A stretch of 64,000 nucleotides of DNA from Primorskyibacter marinus (GTDB lineage: Bacteria > Pseudomonadota > Alphaproteobacteria > Rhodobacterales > Rhodobacteraceae). This document shows positions 51,749-61,058 of the stretch, piece after piece. The notes under the pieces were generated by a model. The model was given only the letters and a program-made list of their open reading frames with translations, was not told the DNA's origin and searched no databases. Made by a program: the position numbers and the translations under genes. Position 1 is the stretch's first letter, and each line of letters opens with the position of its first letter. The DNA lies in assembly GCF_003313245.1 (NCBI RefSeq), contig NZ_QJSD01000015.1:22353-86352 (forward strand), in the 5' to 3' direction.

Positions 51749-53403
51749 CCAATCGACACGCTCAGGATATCGACCCGATCCGCCTCGAGGTGATGAAGAA
51801 CGCCTTCGACGCAATTGCCGACGAGATGGCCTTGATGCTGATGCGGGCGGCCTATTCGCCCATCGTTCGCGACAGCATGGATTACTCGACCGCCATCTGC
51901 GATGCCAACGGCCAGACCCTGGCCCAGGGGGTGACGACGCCTATGCATCTCGGCAGCTTCTATGACGCGATGCAGTATCTCATCACGACATTCGAAAACG
52001 ACATCCACCCGGGCGACACGTTCATCGCGAACGACCCCTACGCGGCAGCCGGGCAGCACTTGCCGGACATCTATATCATCGAGCCGATCTTCCATGACGA
52101 CGTGCTCGTAGGCTGGACAACGACGCTGGCGCATCACGCGGATGTTGGCGGCATCGTTCCAGGGTCGAACGCGATGGGGGCGGTCGAAATCTACCAGGAA
52201 GGCCTGCGTCTGCCATTCCTCAAGCTGGTCGAACGCGGCAAACCGAACGAGGCGATCTGGTCGATCATCCGGCTGAACGTCCGCATTCCCGAGATGGTCG
52301 AAGGCGACCTGCGGGCGCAAATGGCCGCCAGCCATGCCGGGCGGCGATCATTCCTGGACCTGGTGGAACGCTACGGGATCGACGACGTTCTGGCCTGCGC
52401 CGAGGAGCTGCACAATTACGCCGAACGTCTGGGCCGCGCCGAAATTCGCGATTTGCCCAAGGGCACCTACCGGTTTACCGACCATCTGGACGGGCTGGGC
52501 GAAACCCCCGAGACCATCACCATCCAGCTTGCCGTCACCATCCACGAGGAAACCATATCGGTCGATTTCGAAGGGACTTCGCCACAAGTCGCCGGTGGTC
52601 TCAACACGCCGCTGCCCTTTACCAAGGCGTCGGTCTATACGGCGCTTCGCTCCATCATGCAGTCGGAGATCCCCAACTGCCACGGGTTCGAGCGGGTGGT
52701 CGAAGTCACGGCCCCCAAGGGAACACTGGTCAACTCGGTGCACCCCGCCCCCTGCGGCGCGCGCGGCATTACCGGCTATCGCACCATCGACGCGATGTTC
52801 GGCGCGCTTGCACAGGCGGTGCCCGACCGCGTGACGGCGGACGGCATGGGCGGATCGACGATCCCCACATTCTCGGGCGTGCACGAGGGCAAGGCATTCG
52901 TCTTTTCCGAGACCGCCATGGGGACGTGGGGGGCGACCTCGGCCCATGACGGACAGGTCGGCGTGCCGCACATGGGTGCCAACCAGGCCAACGTTCCGAT
53001 CGAGATGATCGAGGCAAACTATCCGCTGCGCATCAGGCAATACGGAATTGCCCCGGATACCGGCGGCGCGGGAAAATTCCGGGGCGGGAACGCCTTCATT
53101 CGCGAGTACGAGTATATCGGCGAAACCGACGGCCTCTTTTCGCTGCGGTCGGACAAGCGCAAGCATCTGCCGCATGGCCTGTTCGGCGGCGAGAACGGAA
53201 CCGCTCCGGTCAATCTGCTGATTACCGAGCAGGGCGAGCAGGAATTGCCGGTCATGGTGACAAATCCCCATGTCATCCGCAAAGGTGATGTCTTCCGCCA
53301 TATATCGCCATCCGGTGGAGGGTTCGGCCCGGCCGAAGAGCGGGACCCGTCGCTGATCGAAGCGGATATGGAAGCGGGGCTGATTACCTCAGACGCCAGG
53401 TGA
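51745..53403 (+). CDS. hyuB: Hydantoinase B family protein, HyuB subunit (second copy)
   Basis: This 552-aa HyuB starts at ATG 51745 inside the hyuA stop (ATGA). Landmarks are DIDPIRLEVMKNAFDAIADE, FIANDPYAAAGQHLPDIYII, TLAHHADVGGIVPGSNAMG and HMGANQANVPIEMIEANYPL, with the end SPSGGGFGPAEERDP. It matches the first HyuB only in the general family pattern, with different spacing and a longer C-terminus. It is the last gene of the seven-gene operon; a stable hairpin follows 15 bp after the stop. Confidence 0.92.
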   Translation: MTNRHAQDIDPIRLEVMKNAFDAIADEMALMLMRAAYSPIVRDSMDYSTAICDANGQTLAQGVTTPMHLGSFYDAMQYLITTFENDIHPGDTFIANDPYAAAGQHLPDIYIIEPIFHDDVLVGWTTTLAHHADVGGIVPGSNAMGAVEIYQEGLRLPFLKLVERGKPNEAIWSIIRLNVRIPEMVEGDLRAQMAASHAGRRSFLDLVERYGIDDVLACAEELHNYAERLGRAEIRDLPKGTYRFTDHLDGLGETPETITIQLAVTIHEETISVDFEGTSPQVAGGLNTPLPFTKASVYTALRSIMQSEIPNCHGFERVVEVTAPKGTLVNSVHPAPCGARGITGYRTIDAMFGALAQAVPDRVTADGMGGSTIPTFSGVHEGKAFVFSETAMGTWGATSAHDGQVGVPHMGANQANVPIEMIEANYPLRIRQYGIAPDTGGAGKFRGGNAFIREYEYIGETDGLFSLRSDKRKHLPHGLFGGENGTAPVNLLITEQGEQELPVMVTNPHVIRKGDVFRHISPSGGGFGPAEERDPSLIEADMEAGLITSDAR

Positions 53404-53417
53404 CCGGTCGAAAAATC

Positions 53418-53451
53418 TTTCGCGAAAGCCCGAGCTCTGGCTTTCGCGAAA
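53418..53451. terminator. Perfect 13-bp hairpin after the hyu operon
   Basis: Arms TTTCGCGAAAGCC and GGCTTTCGCGAAA enclose an 8-base loop, 15 bp after the second hyuB stop. On the plus strand no U-run follows; read on the minus strand it is followed by ATTTTT, so it is a good terminator for transcription coming from the right and a possible stability or Rho-linked end for the hyu operon. Confidence 0.65.
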
Positions 53452-53532
53452 CACCCCGATCAGGCCGTGGGAGATTGTTGGGTTAACTTCCGGCTTCGGC
53501 ACTTGACCAGGCCTTTGATAAAGGAGTGTCCG

Positions 53533-53937
53533 ATGCCAGCACCAAAGAACCGGTTCAAACCTCACCGCGTTCCAAACGAAGTCATTCTGTAAGGTGTTCG
53601 CTGGCACTGTCGGTTCGCGTTGTCCTATCGCGATGTGAAGGATCTGCTCAAGGAGCGCGGTGTCCATGTCGATACCGCAACGATCTATCGGTGGGTTCGC
53701 AAGTTCGGCCCTGAGTTCGCCAAAGGCTCATTCAAGCACAAGACTTGCCGCAGCCCAACATGGCACATGGACGAATCCCATATTCACGTCGGTGGCAAGT
53801 GGCATTACCTGTGGCAAGCCGTTGACCAGCCAGCGACTATTGTCACGGACAAGGCTCATAGCTACGCCAAGGTGATCAGCAAGACAAACCGCTGGTCATT
53901 CCCCGGCGAAGAGATCCACCAAGTCGACCGGAAATGA
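53533..53937 (+). pseudogene. IS6-family transposase relic
   Basis: ATG 53533 has AAGGAG and encodes PKNRFKPHRVPNEVIL, then TAA at 53590-53592. The same frame continues as LSYRDVKDLLKERGVHVDTA, TIYRWVRKFGPEFAK and WHMDESHIHVGGKWHYLWQA, the IS6 DDE start. After AVDQ it jumps to IVTDKAHSYAKVI, so a central segment is deleted, and the C-terminus is missing. Bases 53452-53532 and 53938-54000 hold nothing recognisable. Confidence 0.8.
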
Positions 53938-54000
53938 AAAATAACCGGATCAAAAGTGATCATGCCTCATCTTGGACAAAAACCAGCGCAACACCCCCTC

Positions 54001-55296
54001 TTAGCCTTCGTAACCAAACAGACGCGGTAGCCAGAGCACGATGCCGGGGAAAAGGATCATCGCCAAAAGCGCGAGGATCAGCACCCCGAGGAACACCCAG
54101 ATTTCGCGGATGATCTCGCCCAGCGGAATGCGCGTCACCGCGTTGATAACGAACAACAGCACGCCGTAGGGCGGCGTGATCAGGCCGATCATGGTATTGA
54201 CGATGGCGACAACGCCAAAGTGAACCAGATCAATCTCCAACGCGCGGCAGACCGGAATAAAGAGTGGCAGGATCACGAGGATGATCGTGGTCGCGTCCAG
54301 CAAACAGCCCAGCAAGAGCAGCAGAATATTCACACCAATCAGGAACGTCAGTGGGCTGATATCAATATCTGACAGGCGGGCGGCGAGCAGATTGGGGATG
54401 TTTTCGGACGCAACAACATAGTTCAGGATCAATGCGCCGCCGATCAGCAAGCCGACCGCAGCCGAGGATCGCGCGCTTTCGATCAGGATATCGACAAAAG
54501 CACCCCCTGTCAGAGCGCGGTAAAAGACCGCCGCGAGGATCAACGCATAGAGCGCCGCGACCGCCGCTGCTTCGGTCGGCGTGGTCAGACCGCCGTAAAT
54601 CCCGTAAAGCAAGATTGCGGGCATCAGCAGGGCGGGGAAGGCCTGCACCGTGCGCCGTGGCAGTTCTGACAGCGCCACCGGCTCTTCAATGCCAAAGCCA
54701 CGCGCGCTGGCGAGGACGTAATTCATCACCATCAAAACCGCGCCCATGATCAATCCGGGCAGGATGCCACCCAGAAACAGATAGCCGATAGAGGTGTTGG
54801 AGATCAGCGCGTACAGAACCATCGGGATGGATGGTGGAATGATCGGCCCGATAGTGGCTGATGCTGCGGTGATCGCGGCGGCATAGCCGCGTGTGTATTG
54901 GCCGGACTTTGTCATCATCTCAATGATGATCTTTCCGATTCCTGCGGCATCGGCCACGGCGGACCCGGACATGCCCGAAAAGATCAGCGATGCGACCACG
55001 TTCACATGCCCCATGCCGCCCCGGAAACGTCCAACCAGCGCGACACAGAACTGCAAAAGCCTATCGCTGATTGTACCCGCGTTCATGATGTTGGCCGCGA
55101 CGATGAACAGGGGAACAGCCAGCAAGATAAAGCTGCTGTACATCCCATCCATCAGCACCTTGCCCGCAAGGCCGATTCCCGCGCCAGAAATTGCGAGATA
55201 TCCCAAGGAGCCGACAATCACCGCATAGGCAATCGGCGCGCCAATGCCTGCAAGCAGCAGAATGAGGCCCAGACAGGCTAGAAGTGCAATGCTCAT
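54001..55296 (-). CDS. dctM: TRAP transporter large permease DctM (kinase/isomerase locus)
   Basis: This 431-aa large permease has about 12 hydrophobic helices. It shows SFILLAVPLFIVAANIMNAG, ASLIFSGMSGSAVADAAGIG and ATIGPIIPPSIPMVLYALIS, all classic DctM, and GLITPPYGVLLFVINAVTRI near the C-terminus. The start ATG 55296 is 12 bp after the dctQ stop. It is the last gene of the minus-strand unit dapA-like, gntR, dctP, dctQ, dctM. The neighbours suggest a sugar or sugar-acid substrate. Confidence 0.95.
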   Translation of the reverse strand: MSIALLACLGLILLLAGIGAPIAYAVIVGSLGYLAISGAGIGLAGKVLMDGMYSSFILLAVPLFIVAANIMNAGTISDRLLQFCVALVGRFRGGMGHVNVVASLIFSGMSGSAVADAAGIGKIIIEMMTKSGQYTRGYAAAITAASATIGPIIPPSIPMVLYALISNTSIGYLFLGGILPGLIMGAVLMVMNYVLASARGFGIEEPVALSELPRRTVQAFPALLMPAILLYGIYGGLTTPTEAAAVAALYALILAAVFYRALTGGAFVDILIESARSSAAVGLLIGGALILNYVVASENIPNLLAARLSDIDISPLTFLIGVNILLLLLGCLLDATTIILVILPLFIPVCRALEIDLVHFGVVAIVNTMIGLITPPYGVLLFVINAVTRIPLGEIIREIWVFLGVLILALLAMILFPGIVLWLPRLFGYEG

Positions 55297-55308
55297 TTAA
55301 TGGCCCTT

Positions 55309-55851
55309 TCAGGAGGTCGGGGCGTCAGTACCGCCCCGTATGGTCCGCCATGCTGACCAAGCAAATCGCAGGGACACGGCCACAAGAAAGAGAATGTAGA
55401 CTGAGTAGATGTCTCGCACCCTGATCCAGTCGCCAAAGAGGCCCGAAAGGGATGCGGTCTTTTTCAGTCGCAGGATATGGAATTTCTCCCATGTCGGGAG
55501 AATGGATGCGCCAAGCGCGATCACGATGGCAAGAGCGCCAAGAATGATCAGCACGCGCCGAACCTTTGGACTGACAAGGTCATAGACAAGATCAAAGGTC
55601 ACATGATCCTGACGACGCACGACAAAGGCGCAACCACAAAAGACGATCCAGATCCACAAAAGCCCACTGAATTCCAGCGTCCAGCTATAGTGCGACGGAT
55701 CAAGAAGCGGCACTGCTTCGGCGACCCAACCCAGCCTTGCTGTGTAGCGAATGAAGATCTGAACAAGGAAGGTCAGGAACATCAGGCCCATCATCAGGCC
55801 CAGAAACAGTTCCGCGGCGCGCTGTAGTCTTGCCGCTATGCGGGAAACCAT
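55309..55851 (-). CDS. dctQ: TRAP transporter small permease DctQ (kinase/isomerase locus)
   Basis: This 180-aa four-helix subunit has the DctQ-typical WTLEFSGLLWIWIVFCGCAF and RRQDHVTFDLVYDLVSPKVR. The start ATG 55851 is preceded by GGGAGG; an upstream in-frame start at 55890 would run into the intergenic space without a site. It lies 69 bp after dctP and 12 bp before dctM. Confidence 0.9.
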   Translation of the reverse strand: MVSRIAARLQRAAELFLGLMMGLMFLTFLVQIFIRYTARLGWVAEAVPLLDPSHYSWTLEFSGLLWIWIVFCGCAFVVRRQDHVTFDLVYDLVSPKVRRVLIILGALAIVIALGASILPTWEKFHILRLKKTASLSGLFGDWIRVRDIYSVYILFLVAVSLRFAWSAWRTIRGGTDAPTS

Positions 55852-55920
55852 GATGTTACCTCCCTCGTCAGACAAAGCGGCAGGCGGCAATGGTGCCGCC
55901 TGCCCTCTTGATGTCAGGTC

Positions 55921-56913
55921 TTAGTTGCCCAGAGCGTTGATTTTGTCCAACGTGCCTTCGGGCCATGTCGCGGCAAGGTCGGACGACAGGTATGCGGCCT
56001 GAACCGCTTCACGGAAGGCTGCGACGTCGGGTTCATAGATTTTCATGCCTTGCTCAGTCAGGAAAGCGACAAGCTGTTCTTCTTTCTCGAGCTGGGCCTG
56101 ACGCGCGGATGCCGCAGCGGCGTCTGCTGCTTCTTGCAACGCTGTTTGCTGTTCTTCGGTCAGCTCGTCCCATACCGCTTTGGAGAAGGCGACATAGTTG
56201 AGGTCAACAAGGTGAGACGTCAGAGCGATCTGGCAAGTGACTTCGTAGAACTTTGCGTCAACCACTGTCGGCAGCGGATTGTCCTGACCATCGACGGAAC
56301 CGGTCTGAAGCGCGGTGTAAACTTCGGTAAAGGCCATCGGTGTCGGGTTCGCGCCAAGCGCCTTGCCAAGGAACTGCCAGGATTCAGAACCGGGCATACG
56401 CAGGTTCACACCAGCCAGATCCGCCGGAGTTTTGACGGTCAGTTCATCGGGGCATTGGCGCAGGTTCACTTGACGTTGGCCCAGATACATGACCGTCAAC
56501 AGTTTGACGCCAAGTTCTTCTTCGACCTTAGCCTTGAAGGGGTCCATCAGTTCGTCGTTGAAAACGGCAACCTGATGCTCTGCACTTTGGTGGACGTAGC
56601 CCGCCGTGAAGATAGAGAATTCAGGGAAGAACTGCGCCAGTTCTTGCGCTGATGCGATGGACATTTCCAGATCGCCGGATGCAATGGCTTCAAGCTCGGC
56701 ACCCTGTTGGATAAGCGAGGCGTTGTAATGCGGTTCGTAGGTGATGAAATCGGCGACCGCAGGGGCAAAAACTTCGCTCAAAGCAATGGCGCGTTGGTCA
56801 GTATCCGTGGCCGGCGTCGACATGCGGACCGTTACGGTCTCGGCAAGCGTCGGCGTCGCCAATATGGCTGTCGTGATCAGCGCAATTGCGCTGCTTTTAA
56901 GGGATAATGTCAT
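55921..56913 (-). CDS. dctP: TRAP substrate-binding protein DctP (kinase/isomerase locus)
   Basis: This 330-aa periplasmic receptor has a signal peptide (SAIALITTAILATPTLAETV). The core PADLAGVNLRMPGSESWQFL contains the ligand Arg, and EVYTALQTGSVDGQDNPLPT is the standard DctP family signature. The start ATG 56913 has GGAGGAGG upstream. It follows gntR by 39 bp. The signature group includes receptors for sugar acids such as 2,3-diketogulonate and gluconate-like compounds, which would suit the catabolic genes across the divergent promoter. Confidence 0.94.
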   Translation of the reverse strand: MTLSLKSSAIALITTAILATPTLAETVTVRMSTPATDTDQRAIALSEVFAPAVADFITYEPHYNASLIQQGAELEAIASGDLEMSIASAQELAQFFPEFSIFTAGYVHQSAEHQVAVFNDELMDPFKAKVEEELGVKLLTVMYLGQRQVNLRQCPDELTVKTPADLAGVNLRMPGSESWQFLGKALGANPTPMAFTEVYTALQTGSVDGQDNPLPTVVDAKFYEVTCQIALTSHLVDLNYVAFSKAVWDELTEEQQTALQEAADAAAASARQAQLEKEEQLVAFLTEQGMKIYEPDVAAFREAVQAAYLSSDLAATWPEGTLDKINALGN

Positions 56914-56952
56914 GGAACCTCCTCCTTCTTGATTCGTAACAGGGGTTGCCCC

Positions 56953-57606
56953 CTAGTGATGCAAGGCTCTCCGCCTTGCGCTCTCGATATGCGCGACCAG
57001 CGCAGCCAAAGCCGTGGTTTCGTCACGGCGTGACAGTGCTTCGATGATGGGTAGATGTTCTTGCATCACCGCAGTCACCCGGTCGGGCGTAATTCTGGCT
57101 TTCTCATTGACGATGAGCCGGATCTTGATGGCGTTCACCCGGTAGACTTCTGCAACAATCTGGTTGCCCAGCTTCTCTACCATTCGATCATGGAAGCGCC
57201 AATCAACATCCTGAGCGCGCTGCAACAGCGCCTCATCCACACCGCTTTGGGCTGCGTTCAGGATCCTTTCATGTTCCGCCAGAAGCTCTGCGATTTCAGT
57301 GTCTTCGGCCTGTTGACAAAAAACGCTTAAGGCCTCGGTTTCGATCATCCGGCGCAGCTGAAACGCATCACGCACAAGGTTCAGGTCGATGGCCACAACC
57401 TGCAAGCCACGCTTGGGCGCGGTGCGGATCAGGCCATCAGCCTCAAGCCGTGGGATCGCCTCGCGAATGGCACCAAGGGGCATGCCCGTCAAAGCCACCA
57501 ACTCGCGTTGCGACATGATTTGTCCCGGCGTGATCTCCTTCGCCAGCAGTTTTTCAGTAAAGCTGGAGTAAGCGTGATCACGCAGGGGGACGGACGCGCC
57601 AGCCAT
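56953..57606 (-). CDS. GntR family transcriptional regulator, FCD subgroup (first of two paralogues)
   Basis: This 217-aa regulator has an N-terminal winged helix (ITPGQIMSQRELVALTGMPL then GAIREAIPRLEADGLI, about 20-58) and a helical FCD ligand domain with metal-type His residues in WRFHDRMVE and LPIIEALSRRDETTA. The start ATG 57606 lies 3 bp after the aldolase stop. It is clearly related to the regulator at 58742: both keep G-A-x-R-E-x-x-P-R-L, PKRGLQ, IDL...RDAFQ and the N-x-I-x-IRLI motif. It lies inside the minus-strand operon, so it should be co-regulated with the transporter. Confidence 0.9.
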   Translation of the reverse strand: MAGASVPLRDHAYSSFTEKLLAKEITPGQIMSQRELVALTGMPLGAIREAIPRLEADGLIRTAPKRGLQVVAIDLNLVRDAFQLRRMIETEALSVFCQQAEDTEIAELLAEHERILNAAQSGVDEALLQRAQDVDWRFHDRMVEKLGNQIVAEVYRVNAIKIRLIVNEKARITPDRVTAVMQEHLPIIEALSRRDETTALAALVAHIESARRRALHH

Positions 57607-57609
57607 GTA

Positions 57610-58485
57610 TCAGGCTGGCTCATCTACTGCGGGCGCTTCGATGGCAGAAAACAGCCCGGCGCGCGCCGTTTCTGACAGGGGGCGCTGTGGGTTTCGCACG
57701 CGATCCCATCCGGCTTCACCGCGTTGCTTGGCAATCAGCGCTTTCAGTGCGGGGACCACAGGCCCACTGACAATCGCTGTGACCCGTGCGGAAAGCTCTT
57801 TGTCCTCGGTCTGGGTCTCGAACAGTTTGACCAGACGTTCGGGGTAAAGGTTCGCAACACCGCAGATCGAGCCTGCCGCGCCAAGCGCCGCAGCCCGGTG
57901 CAATTGGCGTTCATCCCCGACAAGCACGGGCAGCAGTCCTTGCTGCAACAGTGCCTCGGTATTTTCCCAACTGCCAGAGCTGTCCTTGATCGCGATAATC
58001 CGCTTTGGCGCGGCAGTGGCCAGACGGCCAATCAGATCGACGGAAAGCGGAACATATGTGACCTGCGGGATATGGTACAGGATAAGTTGTGCGGCATCGT
58101 CGGTTTGGGCCAGCAGATCCATGTGCCAGTCAAACAGCCCGTCATCTTCGTTGTTCTTGAAGTAGTACGGAGGAAGCACCAGAAAGCGCGTCACGCCAAG
58201 GGCCAGCCCTTCGGCAATTCGCGCGGCTGCGTCACCTAGCGAGGTTTCAGCAACACCCAGAACCAATTGATCTGGCGAAAGACCCGCATCAAGCACGGCC
58301 TTGACGGCCGCATCACGTTCGGATGCGGCAATGGATGCGCCCTCGCCCGTGGTGCCGAAAAGAGTAACGCCCGACGCGCCTGCCTGAACCATGCGGCTTG
58401 CATGAGCGCCGATTTCAGCCAGATCAATCGCACCGGTTTCGGTGAATGGCGTCAGTAGCGCCACAGAGATGCCAAATTTAGCCAA
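57610..58485 (-). CDS. Dihydrodipicolinate synthase/N-acetylneuraminate lyase family aldolase
   Basis: This 291-aa class I aldolase has the family set: GTTGEG (44-49), the catalytic Tyr137 (LILYHIPQVTY) and the Schiff-base Lys167 (RIIAIKDSSGSW). The absence of lysine-synthesis genes suggests catabolic cleavage of a 2-keto-3-deoxy acid to pyruvate or glyceraldehyde, or a similar retro-aldol. The start is TTG 58485 with GGAGGG five bases upstream; an upstream ATG lacks a site and family similarity. It is the first gene of the minus-strand unit with gntR and dctPQM. Confidence 0.9.
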   Translation of the reverse strand: MAKFGISVALLTPFTETGAIDLAEIGAHASRMVQAGASGVTLFGTTGEGASIAASERDAAVKAVLDAGLSPDQLVLGVAETSLGDAAARIAEGLALGVTRFLVLPPYYFKNNEDDGLFDWHMDLLAQTDDAAQLILYHIPQVTYVPLSVDLIGRLATAAPKRIIAIKDSSGSWENTEALLQQGLLPVLVGDERQLHRAAALGAAGSICGVANLYPERLVKLFETQTEDKELSARVTAIVSGPVVPALKALIAKQRGEAGWDRVRNPQRPLSETARAGLFSAIEAPAVDEPA

Positions 58486-58741
58486 TGATTCCCTCCTACG
58501 GTTGAGTCTGTCTACAATCTGCAAAAACATTGTTCAACTGACATGTTACGAATATGTGCGCCGAACAGGCGCTACATCTGCTAAGATAAGCATAAAAATC
58601 GCATATCCCTGCTTCTCTTCTAAAAAACCCCAGTAGAATACGTTAAGATATTCCAAGCACATTGTCATTCTGATTGTATCAGATATACTTCTTGGCAAAC
58701 GCTGCGAAGCGCGGGCGTTCGGCGAGGGAGGGTGGTGTGAT
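58486..58741. promoter_or_regulatory. Divergent promoter region with a possible GntR operator
   Basis: This 256-bp AT-rich gap separates the aldolase/TRAP operon from the gntR/kinase/isomerase operon. A palindrome CTGATTGTATCAG (58670-58682) and the overlapping GTATCAGATATAC (58676-58688) resemble FCD-type GntR sites (GTAT...ATAC). Both encoded GntR proteins are candidates to bind. Confidence 0.5.
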
Positions 58742-59422
58742 TTGAGCGCGATGATCTTACATGGGGCAGGATCAGGCACCGCCGCGAGTGCGATAGAGGT
58801 TGGCTATCAGACGTTTCAGGCCGCGCTTCTTGATGGCAGGCTGCGACCGGGGCAATTCGTAAGCCAGAAAGAACTGGGTGCGATGCTGTCGCTTTCCATT
58901 GGGGCCTTGCGTGAAATCCTGCCGCGCCTTCAGTCCGAAGGTTTGCTGTTGGTGCAACCAAAGCGCGGATTGCAAATTCCGGCGATCGACCTGCCGATGA
59001 TCCGCGATGCCTTCCAAATGCGCGCGGCTTTGGAACGTGAGGCGGTGCTGCAAGCGATCCGAAAAATATCCGACGATGTTCTGGAAGGTCAACGCGCCCA
59101 GCACCTTGCAGTGCTTGATGCGCTGGAAAAGTCGACCGATCACAATGTCCCGCCCGAGGGGCAAGAGGTGGATGCCAAGTTGCATAGCCTGCTGATCGAA
59201 ACCACGGACAACAACCTGCTTCGCCAAAGCTATCACATCAACAGTATCCGTATCCGTCTGATCCGCACGGACCGGATCAAGCTGACCCGTGCGACCTTGC
59301 CAGCGGCCTTTGCCGACCACCTTGAAATCATAGATGCGATACTCATGCGCGACCGTCACCGTGCGGTTGATGCAATGGATGCGCATATTGCCAATGCACG
59401 CGACCGGGCGATGGAGTTGTAA
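58742..59422 (+). CDS. GntR family transcriptional regulator, FCD subgroup (second paralogue)
   Basis: This 226-aa paralogue of the regulator at 56953 has a winged helix (LRPGQFVSQKELGAMLSLSI then GALREILPRLQSEGLL) and an FCD domain (LHSLLIETTDNNLLRQSYHI, FADHLEIIDAILMRDRHRAV). I keep TTG 58742, 9 bp after GGGAGG; ATG 58751 is the alternative. It lies 1 bp before the kinase start, so regulator, kinase and isomerase form one unit. The two regulators may bind the same divergent region and respond to different intermediates, but this is inference. Confidence 0.88.
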   Translation: MSAMILHGAGSGTAASAIEVGYQTFQAALLDGRLRPGQFVSQKELGAMLSLSIGALREILPRLQSEGLLLVQPKRGLQIPAIDLPMIRDAFQMRAALEREAVLQAIRKISDDVLEGQRAQHLAVLDALEKSTDHNVPPEGQEVDAKLHSLLIETTDNNLLRQSYHINSIRIRLIRTDRIKLTRATLPAAFADHLEIIDAILMRDRHRAVDAMDAHIANARDRAMEL

Positions 59423-59423
59423 A

Positions 59424-61058
59424 ATGAGCCTCTTTCTTGGAATTGACGTTGGAACCGGAAGCGCTCGCGCTGGCGTCTTCGACCGTACCGGACGGTTACT
59501 GGGCCATGATGCGAAAGGGATCGAAACCTACCGCCCTGCCCCCGATTTCGTACAGCAAAGCAGCGCCGAGATTTGGAGCGCGGTTTGCGCCGCCATACGC
59601 GGTGCGCTGGACAATGCCGGAACTGATCCGGCGCAAATCATCGGGATGGGCTTTGACGCGACGTGTTCGCTTGCCGTCGCGGGGGCGAATGGCACGCCTG
59701 TTACCATCAGCCCGAATGGTGAGCCTGATCAGGATGTGATCTTGTGGATGGATCACCGCGCAATGGATGACGCATATGAGATCAACGCACTGGGCGGGGC
59801 ACCGCTAGAGTATGTCGGTGGTGAGATCTCGCCCGAGATGCAGCTGCCCAAGTTACGCTGGCTGAAACGTGAACTGCCGCAAAGTTGGGCGGCGGTTGAG
59901 CGGTTTTGGGATTTGCCGGATTGGCTGGTGCATCGTGCCACGGGTGGGGAAACCCGTTCGCTTTGCTCGACTGTCTGCAAATGGACCTATCTGGGCCATA
60001 AGGGGCAGGCTGGCGAAGGCTGGGACGATGCGTTTCTGGCCAAGATCGGCCTGGCGGAACTCTCCGAAAACGATCACGCCGCCATCGGTCACACGCTTGC
60101 CCCACCCGGAACCAATTGCGGCGGGCTTAGCGAAACGGCTGCGAAAGAGCTTGGGCTGCTTCCCGGCACGGCGGTTGCGGCGAGCATGATCGACGCCCAT
60201 GCCGGTGCGCTTGGCACTTTGGGTATGGAACTGGGAGATGATAATATCACCCAGAGACTGGCAATGATTGCAGGCACGTCGACCTGCCACATTGGCCTGA
60301 CCCGTGATCCGGTTTTTGTGCCGGGTGTCTGGGGGCCGTATTACGGCGTTGTCCTGCCCGACGCTTGGGCATTGGAAGGCGGTCAATCTGCCGCTGGCGC
60401 GCTGCTCGACGCAGTGATCGCCCGCCACGGCGCAACGGCGGAATTAACGGCGCAAGCCAAATCACGGGGCAAACGCATCACCGATCTGCTGGAGGCGCTC
60501 TTGGCCGCCAAAGGCGATGATATTTCGCAACTCGCAGCACACCGCCATATCCAACCGGATTTCCATGGAAACCGCTCTCCATTGGCCCAGCCGTGGCGGC
60601 ATGGGGGTATCGATGGCCTGACACTCGATACCGGGCCGGATGATCTCGCGCTGGATTACCTCGCCACGGTGCAGGGCCTCGCCTATGGCACGCGTCAGAT
60701 CATGGAGGCAATGACAGCCGCCGGAGCCAGCTTTGACACACTGGTCCTGAGCGGCGGTTTGGCGAAGAACAAGCTCTATCTTCAAGAACACGCCGACGCG
60801 ACTGGCTGCACGCTGCTTGTGCCCCATCAGGCAGAGCCAGTCCTTGCAGGCAGCGCCATGTTGGGCGCGGTGGCAGCGGGAGCATTCGACACCCTGCCCG
60901 CTGCTATGGCCGCCATGTCCGGCACTGGTACAACCATCACGCCACGCGGCAGCAAGGCGGCAGATTTCCACAACAGGAAATACCGTGTTTTCCAGAAAAT
61001 GCAGGCCGATCACGCCGCCTATCGCGACATCATGAACGAAAAGGACACGACCCAATGA
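59424..61058 (+). CDS. FGGY family pentulose/ribulokinase-like carbohydrate kinase
   Basis: This 544-aa kinase has the FGGY ATPase fold: the phosphate loop [18 protein letters not shown] at the N-terminus, [20 protein letters not shown] (substrate Asp) and the C-terminal [18 protein letters not shown]. The length matches the ribulokinase/FGGY-pentulose branch rather than glycerol kinase. It phosphorylates a ketose with ATP. The start ATG 59424 comes 1 bp after the gntR stop, and the end overlaps the isomerase gene by 4 bp. The isomerase-then-kinase order is that of an aldose breakdown route (aldose to ketose to ketose phosphate). Confidence 0.92.
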   Translation: MSLFLGIDVGTGSARAGVFDRTGRLLGHDAKGIETYRPAPDFVQQSSAEIWSAVCAAIRGALDNAGTDPAQIIGMGFDATCSLAVAGANGTPVTISPNGEPDQDVILWMDHRAMDDAYEINALGGAPLEYVGGEISPEMQLPKLRWLKRELPQSWAAVERFWDLPDWLVHRATGGETRSLCSTVCKWTYLGHKGQAGEGWDDAFLAKIGLAELSENDHAAIGHTLAPPGTNCGGLSETAAKELGLLPGTAVAASMIDAHAGALGTLGMELGDDNITQRLAMIAGTSTCHIGLTRDPVFVPGVWGPYYGVVLPDAWALEGGQSAAGALLDAVIARHGATAELTAQAKSRGKRITDLLEALLAAKGDDISQLAAHRHIQPDFHGNRSPLAQPWRHGGIDGLTLDTGPDDLALDYLATVQGLAYGTRQIMEAMTAAGASFDTLVLSGGLAKNKLYLQEHADATGCTLLVPHQAEPVLAGSAMLGAVAAGAFDTLPAAMAAMSGTGTTITPRGSKAADFHNRKYRVFQKMQADHAAYRDIMNEKDTTQ

